Source of the DNA: Neobacillus sp. YX16
GTDB taxonomy: Bacteria; Bacillota; Bacilli; Bacillales; Cytobacillaceae
Assembly (NCBI RefSeq): GCF_030123505.1
Contig: NZ_CP126115.1
Span: forward strand, 2,680,001-2,744,000
Reading direction: 5' to 3'
Length of the DNA stretch: 64,000 nucleotides
Part shown: in pieces, positions 42,518-51,398 of the stretch
How the letters are laid out: every line of letters starts with the position of its first letter
Numbering within the stretch: position 1 is the stretch's first letter
Position numbers and translations under genes: made by a program
Notes under the pieces: model-generated
Database searches by the model: none
Seen by the model: the letters and a program-made list of their open reading frames with translations, nothing else
What the model was told of the DNA's origin: nothing

Positions 42518-44131
42518 TTGTCCTTATTTCGAACAAAGAAACGCAGTATCAAAAAACCACAATTGTTAACTCCAAGTAAACTGGTAGAGGAAAAGGGCAG
42601 CACACCAACTTCTAGCTCTTTAATAGAGACGGAGAAGGCAGTAAAAGAAATTCTTGGTGTTAATGGAGATTTGCAAATAAAACATTTTAAAATTTTTGGT
42701 CAATTTTCAGCAGCGTGCGTATACCTTTCAAGTTTAGTTAATCAGGATGTAATTAATCAGGATATTTTAAAGCCATTAATGTATGAACCTGAGCATTTAA
42801 TGGGCAGGGAAAAACCCCTTAACAATATAATCAATCTCATTATAACTGAGACTATTTACCATAGTCAGGCGAAGGTTGGTGAAAGCGTAGATCAATTAAT
42901 TGAGTTGATGTTACGCGGGGAAACTGTCATTTTTATTGATGGAATTAAGGAAGCCATTCATATTGGAACACGGAAGGTAGAAAAAAGAGCCATTGCCCAA
43001 CCAGAAACCGAACAAGTTATTTTAGGACCACGGGAGGGTTTTATCGAAAATATCTCTACCAATATTTCCTTACTTAGATATCGACTGCCAACACCAGATT
43101 TTCAAGTGAAAACGATGAAAATCGGGCGCTTAACTAAATCAACAGTGGCAATTTGTTATCTGAAAGGAATAGCAAATGAGACGGTTATCGAGGAAGTGGA
43201 AAAAAGGCTCTCAGAGATTGACATTGATGCCATTCTTGATGTTGGGTATCTAGAACAATTTATTGAAGATAATCCTTTTTCACCATTTCCTCAGACCCAA
43301 TCGACAGAAAGACCAGATAAAACTGTCGCCAATTTAGTAGAAGGGAGAGTTGCTATTCTTGTCGACGGATCTCCTTTTTCTATAATGGTACCTGTTGTTT
43401 TTAATCAATTTTACCAAACCACCGAGGACTACTCTTCAAGATTCTTAATGGGGAGTTTTGTGAGGCTGGCCCGTATGCTGGCGTTAGTATTTTCTTTAAT
43501 ATTTCCTTCTCTTTATGTTTCGCTTATTTCCTTTAATCCTGAGTTGCTGCCAACAGAATTTGCAGTGGCGGTGGCAGGAGGACGAGCCGGAGTTCCGTAC
43601 CCGGCAGTAATCGAAGTTTTGATTATCGAAATCTCGATGGAAATCCTAAGAGAAGCTACCGTTCGGCTGCCAAAACAAGTAGGGGGAGCATTATCGATAG
43701 TCGGCGTGCTAGTCATTGGCCAGGCCGCTGTTGAGGCAGGATTGTCTAGTCCAATAACAGTTGTTGTTATTGCCTTAACCACAATTGGCTCCTTTGCAAC
43801 ACCAACGTATACAGCTGCGTTCGCACTGCGAATGCTAAGATTCCCCATCATGATCTTAGCTGGGATTTTTGGATTATTCGGCGTAATGGTTGGAGTCATC
43901 TTTATCTTTAATCACATGCTATCCTTAAAATCATTTGGTGTTCCGTATATGGCACCTGTTTCTCCAGAGAATTATCAAGGAATGAAGGATGTTATTATCC
44001 GAAGCCCACTATGGTGGATGCCAAAAAGACCTGGATTTCTTCAGCCTGCCAATCAAAATCGATTGAGTCAAAATGATAATAAGATTTTAGAGCACAATAA
44101 AGTTGGAAATGATCAGCGGGAGGATACATGA
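42518..44131 (+). CDS. Germinant receptor A subunit (GerAA-type)
   Basis: 537 aa from a TTG at 42518 (MSLFRTKKRSIKK), 7 nt after AGGAGG; a GTG at 42512 is too close. It has an N-terminal cytoplasmic domain with GETVIFIDGIKEAIHIG, then ERPDKTVANLVEGRVAILVD, and a membrane domain including VLVIGQAAVEAGLSSPITVV. It is intact, unlike the A gene of the preceding operon. It is the first of a four-gene receptor operon (A-B-C-D). Confidence 0.93.
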   Translation: MSLFRTKKRSIKKPQLLTPSKLVEEKGSTPTSSSLIETEKAVKEILGVNGDLQIKHFKIFGQFSAACVYLSSLVNQDVINQDILKPLMYEPEHLMGREKPLNNIINLIITETIYHSQAKVGESVDQLIELMLRGETVIFIDGIKEAIHIGTRKVEKRAIAQPETEQVILGPREGFIENISTNISLLRYRLPTPDFQVKTMKIGRLTKSTVAICYLKGIANETVIEEVEKRLSEIDIDAILDVGYLEQFIEDNPFSPFPQTQSTERPDKTVANLVEGRVAILVDGSPFSIMVPVVFNQFYQTTEDYSSRFLMGSFVRLARMLALVFSLIFPSLYVSLISFNPELLPTEFAVAVAGGRAGVPYPAVIEVLIIEISMEILREATVRLPKQVGGALSIVGVLVIGQAAVEAGLSSPITVVVIALTTIGSFATPTYTAAFALRMLRFPIMILAGIFGLFGVMVGVIFIFNHMLSLKSFGVPYMAPVSPENYQGMKDVIIRSPLWWMPKRPGFLQPANQNRLSQNDNKILEHNKVGNDQREDT

Positions 44132-44132
44132 A

Positions 44133-45245
44133 ATGGGGGATCCAAGGGAGATCACAACACTTCAAGCAACAACCATCTTAATTAGTACCATTATTGGGGT
44201 AGGCGTACTTCCCTTACCGTTGTTTGCAGTTAGAGCCGGTGAAACAAGTGCCCCGTTTGTAACCTTAATAGGTATTTTACTGGCATCAATTGGATTATTT
44301 ATTCTTACCTTCCTTGGGATGCGGCACCCGCAAAAAACAATCATTACTTATAGCCAGGATATTATTGGTAAATGGCTGGGAAAGACTTTCAGTGTTTTTG
44401 TTATCTTCTTCTTTGTTATCTTAACCAGCTTGGCGGCTCGGGAATTTGGTGCGGTTGTCGTAACGGCTGTTTTAAGAGAAACACCATTGGAGGTCTCCGT
44501 CATTGTCATGCTTTTACTGGCATCCATTAGTTGTAGGAATAATATCAATGTCTTTTCCTACATACACAATTTTTATGTACCTATGTTATTGGCACCTGTA
44601 TTAATTGTTGTTGCATTTTCATTAAAGAATGCCAATCTCTTATATTTGCGTCCGATATTTTTAGGGAATGATCTTCAAGGTATGGCGGGTGGAATGCTGA
44701 CCATTTCAGCGTTATTTCAGGGTTCGTTTATTATCACCATGATTATCCCCTCCATGAAATCACCAAAAAAAGCTCTAAAAGCAAGCTTTTGGGGTATTTT
44801 GGTTTCAGGTGGATTGTATTTATTAATTGTGATCGCTACTGTGGCTATATTTGGACCGGAAGAAATTAAACAAATTTTTTGGCCGACACTAGAGCTGGCT
44901 AGAACAACTGCTATACCTGGAAACATACTTCAAAGATTAGATATTATCTTCTTAGCTGTTTGGGTTTTGGCTGTATTTACTACTATATTTTCAAGTTACT
45001 ACTTTACGATCCATTCCATTAAGGAACTTTTCCAACTAAAGGACCATAAAATGCTTTCCTATTTTATCCTGCCTTTTGTGTTTTTTTTGGCAATGTTACC
45101 TCAAAACATATTACATATGTATGAGATTATCCAATATATCGGAAGAGCAGGCTTGCTAATTACGATTATGTATCCAGCATTTCTATTAACAATAGATTTC
45201 CTCAGAAGTTGGAGGAGAAAAAAATATGTGGAAAAATCAACGTGA
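44133..45245 (+). CDS. Germinant receptor B subunit
   Basis: 370 aa from the ATG at 44133 (MGDPREITTLQATTILI), 9 nt after GGGAGG and 1 nt past the A-subunit stop. It has ten hydrophobic segments; STIIGVGVLPLPLFAVRAGE is characteristic of the spore-germination APC family. Its 3' end overlaps the C-subunit gene by 20 nt. Confidence 0.92.
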   Translation: MGDPREITTLQATTILISTIIGVGVLPLPLFAVRAGETSAPFVTLIGILLASIGLFILTFLGMRHPQKTIITYSQDIIGKWLGKTFSVFVIFFFVILTSLAAREFGAVVVTAVLRETPLEVSVIVMLLLASISCRNNINVFSYIHNFYVPMLLAPVLIVVAFSLKNANLLYLRPIFLGNDLQGMAGGMLTISALFQGSFIITMIIPSMKSPKKALKASFWGILVSGGLYLLIVIATVAIFGPEEIKQIFWPTLELARTTAIPGNILQRLDIIFLAVWVLAVFTTIFSSYYFTIHSIKELFQLKDHKMLSYFILPFVFFLAMLPQNILHMYEIIQYIGRAGLLITIMYPAFLLTIDFLRSWRRKKYVEKST

Positions 45246-46443
45246 GTTACAAGCTGTAATCCTTTTGTTAGCTCTTTTGCCATTACTTTCAGGCTGCTGG
45301 GACAGTCAAGAAATAGAACAGAGAGCGAATGTTTTAGCGATTGGAATTGATATAGCGAATGAAGAAGATAGAAAGCAGGAAGATGAAATCTCACATTTGA
45401 GTAAGAAGTTTCAGATTCCAGACGAAGAAATGATCAAGGTTACTGCGCAAATTGCTATTCCAGGCAGAATACCTCTGGGTCCACAGCAACCAGGGGGTTC
45501 TGTAAAGCCGGTTTTGGTTGTAGAAACTGTAGGTCATACCTTAGAGGATGCTATGTTAAATTTACAGCAGGAGGTAGCGGATGAAGTATTTCTAGGACAT
45601 TTACGTGTAATGGTCCTTAGTGAAGAAATAGCAAGAAAAGGAACAGCCAGGTTTAATGATTTTCTTAGACGCAATCCCGAAATTCGCAGAACCACAGCTT
45701 TGGTCGTATCAAAAGAACCTGCTGCAAAATATATGAATTTAAATCCAGAGCTGGAACGTATTCCATCCTTATATTTGGCAGACATTGTTGACAATTTATC
45801 GGCAATAGGAAAATTTCCACCCTCTTTCATTGGTTTATTTTGGACCATATACTCTAGTAAAGGTCAGGATCCCTACCTGCCATATTTAGCACTAAAAGGA
45901 AAATCTACTATTCAACTTAATGGTCTTGCTTATTTCAATGATGATAAGATGGTTGGAAAGACAACTCCTTTGGAAATAGGAATCTTTATGGCCGTAAGAG
46001 GGATCAGCAGAGGAGGGTATGGTGCGTTTGTTGAAGTGCCTGGGGAGGATGAATCTGTTTTGGTAAGGGCTGTCAGCAGGAAAACCAAGACGAAGGTCAC
46101 GCTTAAAAATGGCCGACCACATGTCTCAGTCAAAATCCAGTATGAAGCTGAGATAGATGAAAAAGAAAGTGCAAGTATCCAACTCTCTAATTCTGCTGTC
46201 CTAAAAAAAATTGAAGAGGAAGCATCAAAAAGCATTAAAAAATCGATTGAGAAATTAATTGTAAAAACGCAAAAATCAAAATCGGATATTTTTGGGTTTG
46301 GTGAACATTTTCGAGCTAAAATACCAGAATATTGGAACAAAAACATTAATACAAAAGATAAATGGGAAGAAATTTATCAGACTGTTACGTTTGATATAAA
46401 GGTTGATTCCCATATTCATCGAGTAGGAATGAAATCTAAATAA
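45226..46443 (+). CDS. Germinant receptor C subunit lipoprotein
   Basis: 405 aa. Lipobox LLSGC is followed by WDSQEIEQRANVLAIGIDIA. The segment IPGRIPLGPQQPGGSVKP and RPHVSVKIQYEAEIDE are as in other Ger(x)C proteins. Relative to the first operon's C subunit there is an extra charged insert near residue 45-60. GGAGGAG precedes the ATG within the B gene. Confidence 0.92.
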   Translation: MWKNQRELQAVILLLALLPLLSGCWDSQEIEQRANVLAIGIDIANEEDRKQEDEISHLSKKFQIPDEEMIKVTAQIAIPGRIPLGPQQPGGSVKPVLVVETVGHTLEDAMLNLQQEVADEVFLGHLRVMVLSEEIARKGTARFNDFLRRNPEIRRTTALVVSKEPAAKYMNLNPELERIPSLYLADIVDNLSAIGKFPPSFIGLFWTIYSSKGQDPYLPYLALKGKSTIQLNGLAYFNDDKMVGKTTPLEIGIFMAVRGISRGGYGAFVEVPGEDESVLVRAVSRKTKTKVTLKNGRPHVSVKIQYEAEIDEKESASIQLSNSAVLKKIEEEASKSIKKSIEKLIVKTQKSKSDIFGFGEHFRAKIPEYWNKNINTKDKWEEIYQTVTFDIKVDSHIHRVGMKSK

Positions 46444-46463
46444 GGATCGAAGGAGAATGCTTC

Positions 46464-46664
46464 TTGTATATCGGCTATTTGAATTTCGTGATTGGCATAT
46501 GCTGGGTGACAGGAATGCTTATTCTTTTGACAGATGTAAAGGCGTATCAACATGCCTCTCTGAAAAAAGAACAAAAAGTGTCCAAATTTTTAGGATGGGT
46601 TAATATTTCAATTGGCTTTGGATTAATTGCAGCAGATTTCATATACACACGATTCATGTGGTGA
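46464..46664 (+). CDS. Small two-helix protein, germinant receptor D-subunit-like
   Basis: 66 aa from a TTG at 46464 with GAAGGAGA 7 nt upstream. Two hydrophobic helices (YLNFVIGICWVTGMLILLT and FLGWVNISIGFGLIAADFI) flank a charged loop. It is last in the second ger operon, 20 nt after the C gene, the same place and topology as the 52-aa gene in operon one, though their sequences are not clearly alike. Confidence 0.7.
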   Translation: MYIGYLNFVIGICWVTGMLILLTDVKAYQHASLKKEQKVSKFLGWVNISIGFGLIAADFIYTRFMW

Positions 46665-46670
46665 TACTGT

Positions 46671-46700
46671 TTTTGGACTTCATTTTTGAGGTCCTATTTT
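46671..46700 (+). terminator. Terminator of the second ger operon
   Basis: GGACTTC and GAGGTCC pair around ATTTTT, then TATTTTTAT. Confidence 0.65.
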
Positions 46701-46759
46701 TATAGATTTTTATTTTAATGTATCCGTTAACACTCTTATTAAATATGGGTTTAAAGGTG

Positions 46760-46775
46760 CTTTAATAGATTAAAG
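46760..46775. promoter_or_regulatory. Palindrome upstream of nirB
   Basis: CTTTAAT-AG-ATTAAAG is a perfect inverted repeat about 105 nt before nirB, a possible operator. It does not match the Bacillus Fnr consensus (TGTGA-N6-TCACA). Confidence 0.3.
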
Positions 46776-46879
46776 TGTTGAAATAATGTGTTAGATAACC
46801 TTCCAAACTCATGTTAATAAAGCTGTCGCAATGTTATAAATAATTCAGACAATTTAAATCAAACAAGGAAGGTGTTCGC

Positions 46880-49273
46880 ATGATAAAACAAAAGCTAGTT
46901 CTTATAGGCAATGGAATGGCAGGGGTTAGAGCCATAGAAGAAGTGTTGAAAATCAACCCAGATGGTTTTGAAATTACGATTTTTGGCACAGAGCCCTATC
47001 CGAATTATAATCGAATTCAGTTATCTAAGGTACTTCAGGGAGGTACTTCGGTAAGTGACATAACTTTGAATGAATGGGAATGGTACGAAGATAACAAGAT
47101 CCGATTTTATCCTGGAGAGAGTGTTACATCCATTAACACAAAAACACAAAGTGTGAGCACTGATAAAGGACGAATAGAGTCCTATGATCAATTAATAATT
47201 GCGACTGGATCTAACCCATTCATGCTTCCGTTACCTGGAGCAGATAAGGAAGGGGTTAAGGCGTTTCGGAATATAAAAGACTGCGAAGAAATGATTGAAT
47301 ATTCAAAAATATATAAAAAGGCAGCTGTGATTGGCGGTGGACTGCTAGGCTTGGAAGCAGCAAGAGGGCTCCTTAACCTTGGGATGGAGGTAGATGTCAT
47401 TCATATTTATGATTACTTAATGGAGCGTCAATTAGATCGAAGTGCAGGGAAGTTACTGCAAGCAGAATTAGAGAAACAGGGCATGAACTTTATTTTACAA
47501 AAAAATACCGCAGAAATTACCGGCAGAAAACATGTAACAGGATTAAAGTTTTCTGATGGCAGTAAAATTAAAGCTGATTTAGTAGTAATGGCTGTTGGAA
47601 TAAAGCCGAATGTCGCTTTAGCCCAAGAAGCTGGATTACCCGTTAACCGCGGAATCTTAGTTAATGATTATTTAGAAACAGAAATTCCGAATGTGTTTGC
47701 TGTTGGGGAATGTGCCGAGCATCGCGGAATTGCTTATGGATTAGTAGCACCGTTATACCAACAAGGACAAGTGTTAGCAAAAAGACTCTGTGGGATACAG
47801 GATGAAGGCTACCAAGGGTCAGTCCTTTCGACTCAATTAAAGGTTTCAGGTGTTGATGTTTTCTCAGCAGGGAAAATCAATGAGGATGAGGGTACAAAAG
47901 TATATAAAACCTACGATGATTGGCATGGTATTTATAAAAAGGTCTTAATTGAAGATGGGAAAATTGCCGGAGCTGTCTTGTTCGGTGATACGAAGGATGG
48001 AAACAAGTTATTTAATTTCATCAAAACAGGAGCGCGCATTGAGGAATATTTACAGTCTGCACAAAGTGTTGAGTCTGAAGAAAATGTGGCTGCCAGCATG
48101 TCAGATGAAGAGCTCATTTGCGGCTGTAACGGTGTCACAAAAGGAAGTATTGTAGAAGCGATAAAAGCCAATGGATTAACAACCTTTGACCAGGTGAAAG
48201 GCTGTACCAATGCATCTCGATCGTGCGGGGGCTGTAAATCGCTTGTTTCTGATTTGCTAGCTTGTACACTTGGTGATCAATATCAGGCAGACCAAAAGGA
48301 AGCAATCTGCAGCTGTACAACATTATCAAGAGATGAGGTCTTGGCTGAAATTCGTGAAAAAGGACTGACACATATTCGAGAGGTAATGAACGTACTGCAG
48401 TGGAACACAGATGGATGTTCGAAATGTAAACCAGCTCTAAATTATTACCTTGGAATGATAGATCCATTGAAATACCAGGATGAGCGGGAAGCCAGGTATG
48501 TCAATGAAAGAATGCATGCCAATATCCAAAAAGACGGTACTTATTCCGTCGTTCCAAGGATGTATGGCGGCGTTACTACTTCAGAAGATTTACGAAAAAT
48601 TGCCGATGTCGCGGATAAATATAAGGTTGGCATGATTAAGGTTACTGGTGGTCAACGAATCGATTTACTTGGTGTATATAAGGAAGACCTGCCAAAGATT
48701 TGGTCAGAACTGGATATGCCATCGGGGTCTGCTTACTCGAAAGGACTTCGCACGGTAAAAACATGTGTAGGGGAAAATTATTGCCGTTTTGGCACCCAGG
48801 ATTCAATTGGGATGGGAATCAGATTAGAAAAGAAATTTGAAGGCTTAAACACTCCTCATAAAGTGAAAATGGCTGTGTCCGCCTGTCCGCGTAACTGTGC
48901 AGAAAGCGGAATTAAGGATGTAGGAATTGTCGGTGTTGAGGGTGCTTGGGAAATGTATGTCGGCGGCAACGGCGGGACCCATCTTCGTGAAGCCAATCTG
49001 TTATTCAAGTTTAAAAATGGGGATGAACTGGTAGAGATGATTGGAGCGTTCCTCCAATATTATCGTGAATCAGCTAAATATTTAGAGAGAACCTCTGCCT
49101 GGGTGGAGCGCTTAGGGATAGACCATATAAGAGAGGTATTGTCAGATGAGTTTATGGTGAAGGAATACAACAATCGAATCGATGAGGCTTTATCTGTGGT
49201 GCAAGACCCATGGAAGGAAGCGATTAACAATAAGAATCTCTTAAGAGATCTATATCAAACTGTAAAAATATGA
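46880..49273 (+). CDS. nirB: Nitrite reductase [NAD(P)H] large subunit
   Basis: 797 aa, full length. Order of domains: FAD/NAD(P)H oxidoreductase (IGNGMAGVRAIEE; AAVIGGGLLGLEAARGL; VFAVGECAEHRG), BFD-like [2Fe-2S] regions with CGCNG, CGGCK and CSCT cysteines (about 410-540), then the siroheme/[4Fe-4S] sulfite-nitrite reductase half with TCVGENYCRFG and SACPRNCAESG. It reduces nitrite to ammonium in the cytoplasm and requires siroheme. AAGGAAGG precedes the ATG. It heads a cluster with nirD, a nitrite channel and a siroheme gene. Confidence 0.96.
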   Translation: MIKQKLVLIGNGMAGVRAIEEVLKINPDGFEITIFGTEPYPNYNRIQLSKVLQGGTSVSDITLNEWEWYEDNKIRFYPGESVTSINTKTQSVSTDKGRIESYDQLIIATGSNPFMLPLPGADKEGVKAFRNIKDCEEMIEYSKIYKKAAVIGGGLLGLEAARGLLNLGMEVDVIHIYDYLMERQLDRSAGKLLQAELEKQGMNFILQKNTAEITGRKHVTGLKFSDGSKIKADLVVMAVGIKPNVALAQEAGLPVNRGILVNDYLETEIPNVFAVGECAEHRGIAYGLVAPLYQQGQVLAKRLCGIQDEGYQGSVLSTQLKVSGVDVFSAGKINEDEGTKVYKTYDDWHGIYKKVLIEDGKIAGAVLFGDTKDGNKLFNFIKTGARIEEYLQSAQSVESEENVAASMSDEELICGCNGVTKGSIVEAIKANGLTTFDQVKGCTNASRSCGGCKSLVSDLLACTLGDQYQADQKEAICSCTTLSRDEVLAEIREKGLTHIREVMNVLQWNTDGCSKCKPALNYYLGMIDPLKYQDEREARYVNERMHANIQKDGTYSVVPRMYGGVTTSEDLRKIADVADKYKVGMIKVTGGQRIDLLGVYKEDLPKIWSELDMPSGSAYSKGLRTVKTCVGENYCRFGTQDSIGMGIRLEKKFEGLNTPHKVKMAVSACPRNCAESGIKDVGIVGVEGAWEMYVGGNGGTHLREANLLFKFKNGDELVEMIGAFLQYYRESAKYLERTSAWVERLGIDHIREVLSDEFMVKEYNNRIDEALSVVQDPWKEAINNKNLLRDLYQTVKI

Positions 49274-49291
49274 CGAGGGGGAGCTGGAGTT

Positions 49292-49615
49292 ATGGAAAAA
49301 ACAGTACGCAGCGTGTTTATCGGAGAAGTTTGTGACCTGCCTCAAAAGTTAGGTAAAACCGTAACCATCGGAAGGAAGGAAATCGCAGTTTTTAAATTGG
49401 AAAATGGGGAAATTCGAGCCATTGAGAACCGTTGTCCCCATAAAGGCGGGGTCCTCGCAGAAGGAATACTAAGCGGAGAATACGTATTTTGTCCGATGCA
49501 CGATTGGAAAATCAATGTAAAGGACGGTAAAGTCCAGTCGCCGGATGTAGGATGTGTTCAGTCATATCCGGTTGAAGTAAAAGGAGATCAAGTATATATC
49601 TTAATCAGCAAATAG
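49292..49615 (+). CDS. nirD: Nitrite reductase small subunit (Rieske-type)
   Basis: 107 aa with a single Rieske-like [2Fe-2S] domain: RCPHKGG (Cys-x-His) and FCPMHDWK (Cys-x2-His). It is the partner of NirB, 18 nt downstream with GGGGAG as ribosome-binding site. Many NirD proteins have lost the cluster ligands; here both Cys-His pairs remain. Confidence 0.93.
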   Translation: MEKTVRSVFIGEVCDLPQKLGKTVTIGRKEIAVFKLENGEIRAIENRCPHKGGVLAEGILSGEYVFCPMHDWKINVKDGKVQSPDVGCVQSYPVEVKGDQVYILISK

Positions 49616-49640
49616 ATAGTGTGGAGAAAAGAATAGGCAA

Positions 49641-49742
49641 ATGGCAAAAGGAGTTTGGGAGGTTCATAGTGACCGAACCAGTAGAGAGAAAGTGGTTTGG
49701 GTCACTAATAAACAGTTCATTTTGGTGAAACTCTATATCTAA
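49641..49742 (+). CDS. Possible 33-aa small protein between nirD and the nitrite channel gene
   Basis: Reads MAKGVWEVHSDRTSREKVVW and continues for 13 residues. The ribosome-binding site is weak (GGAGA 13 nt upstream). The reading frame covers a strong inverted repeat, TAGTGACCGAACC (49667-49679) with GGTTTGGGTCACTA (49694-49707), which has no T run. The region may instead be a structured RNA between cistrons. Confidence 0.3.
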   Translation: MAKGVWEVHSDRTSREKVVWVTNKQFILVKLYI

Positions 49743-49763
49743 TAATTAGGGGAGTGAAAGAGG

Positions 49764-50609
49764 GTGGCGATTGTAAGTCCTAATCAAGTTGTAGAGAGTA
49801 TGATTCAGGCAGGTGAAGGTAAGGCGAAATTACCTATTAAGGATTTGCTCATTCGGGGAGCACTAGGCGGAGCTTTGCTCGGGTTTGGCACGACTTTAGC
49901 TTTTACAGCTGAGGTTCAGACAGGACTTGGAATAGTGGGTGCTCTGCTTTTTCCAGCCGCCTTTGTAATAATCATTCTACTTGGGTTGGAATTGGTTACT
50001 GGTAGTTTTGCACTTATTCCTGTTGCGGTGATGGCGAAAAAAGCTACAGCTGCACAAATGATGAAAAATTGGTTTTGGGTCATTATTGGGCATGTGCTAG
50101 GAGCTGTTATGTATGCCATTCTATATATCATTGCAGTCACACAGCTCGGACTGGTCAACGATCATGCTGTGGCTACAAAAATACTCGCAGTGGCCGAAGC
50201 CAAAACATTAGGATATAAAAGTCTTGGTGCAGAAGGGTTCCTGGTCGTTTTTGTAAAAGCGATGCTCTGTAATTGGATGGTAACTCTTGGTGCGGTAATG
50301 GCTATGACCACAAAGTCGGTAATTGGAAAAATCGCAGCAATGTGGCTTCCAATATTAATCTTTTTTGCTCAAGGCTTTGAACACGCAGTGGTAAACATGT
50401 TTGTGATTCCAGCTGGAATCATACTTGGTGCGGATGTTACGATCACAGATTGGTGGGTATGGAATCAAATTCCTGTGCTAATTGGAAATTTAGTCAGCGG
50501 TGTTCTTTTTACAGGAATGGCGCTCTATTACACTCATAAAAAGGCAGAATCCATAATAATTCTAGAACTGCCACAAACAAAGGCAGCGGTACCGAGTACA
50601 CAGCGTTAA
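49764..50609 (+). CDS. Formate/nitrite channel family protein
   Basis: 281 aa from a GTG at 49764 (MAIVSPNQVVESMIQAGEGK). Six hydrophobic segments and FNT motifs are visible: RGALGGALLGFGTTLAFT, GLELVTGSFALIP, KAMLCNWMVTLGAVM and AQGFEHAVVNMFVIPAG with the pore His. Given its place after nirBD, nitrite uptake or export (NirC-like) is likely; formate remains possible. Confidence 0.9.
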   Translation: MAIVSPNQVVESMIQAGEGKAKLPIKDLLIRGALGGALLGFGTTLAFTAEVQTGLGIVGALLFPAAFVIIILLGLELVTGSFALIPVAVMAKKATAAQMMKNWFWVIIGHVLGAVMYAILYIIAVTQLGLVNDHAVATKILAVAEAKTLGYKSLGAEGFLVVFVKAMLCNWMVTLGAVMAMTTKSVIGKIAAMWLPILIFFAQGFEHAVVNMFVIPAGIILGADVTITDWWVWNQIPVLIGNLVSGVLFTGMALYYTHKKAESIIILELPQTKAAVPSTQR

Positions 50610-50624
50610 GTTGGAGGGATGATA

Positions 50625-51398
50625 ATGGGGAAGGCGTATATCGTTGGAGCAGGTCCTGGTGATCCTGATTTAATAACAGTTAAAGCGTTAAGATGTATTC
50701 AGAAAGCAGACGTGATACTTTATGACCGGCTGGTTAATCCAGAGCTCTTAAAGGAAGCGAAACGGGATTGCCACCTCATTTATTGTGGTAAAAAACCGAA
50801 TTACCATACACTTCAGCAAGAAACCATTAATCATCTTTTAGTCAAATACACGAAACAGGGGAAAAATGTTGTTCGATTAAAAGGTGGAGATCCTTTCGTA
50901 TTTGGACGCGGGGCAGAGGAAGTAGAAGCTTTAGTTGAACATGGACTGCCAGTCGAGGTAGTTCCAGGGATAACGGCAGGAGTAGCCGCTCCTGCTTATG
51001 CTGGAATTCCAATTACTCATCGTGAATTAGGAAGCTCTTTTGCGATCGTAACGGGGCACAAGCCAAAGGGGAAACCTACCGACATAAATTGGAAGAGTCT
51101 AGCAACAGCTGTTGATACACTGGCAATCTACATGGGAATGACAAATCTACCATATATTTGCGAGGAATTAATGAAGCATGGTAAAAAAGCGGATACCCCT
51201 ATTGCCATCATACAGCAAGGGACAACAAGTGCACAGCGTACGGTAACAGGAACGCTGAGTTCTATTGTAGGCATAGTCAAAAAAGAAGAAATTCAAAATC
51301 CTGCTATGATCGTTGTTGGAGAAGTCGTCACCTTCCGTGATAAACTAAGATTACTAGAAGAAGGAGAGAAGGCGGAACGTTATGCAACAATGGCTTAA
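50625..51398 (+). CDS. sumT: Uroporphyrinogen-III C-methyltransferase, nitrite-cluster copy
   Basis: 257 aa from the ATG at 50625 (MGKAYIVGAGPGDPDLI), 6 nt after GGAGGG. SAM-binding and family motifs are VGAGPGDPDL, ADVILYDRLVNPELL, VVRLKGGDPFVFGRG and PGITAGVAAPAYAGIPITHR. It methylates uroporphyrinogen III twice to precorrin-2, the first step to siroheme needed by NirB and CysI. A close paralogue lies at 56420. It overlaps the next gene by 17 nt. Confidence 0.94.
   Translation: MGKAYIVGAGPGDPDLITVKALRCIQKADVILYDRLVNPELLKEAKRDCHLIYCGKKPNYHTLQQETINHLLVKYTKQGKNVVRLKGGDPFVFGRGAEEVEALVEHGLPVEVVPGITAGVAAPAYAGIPITHRELGSSFAIVTGHKPKGKPTDINWKSLATAVDTLAIYMGMTNLPYICEELMKHGKKADTPIAIIQQGTTSAQRTVTGTLSSIVGIVKKEEIQNPAMIVVGEVVTFRDKLRLLEEGEKAERYATMA

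Noticed and set aside
43513..43899. Long minus-strand open frames opposite ger, cysP and other genes
   Set aside because: Codon-complement shadows of conserved proteins on the other strand.
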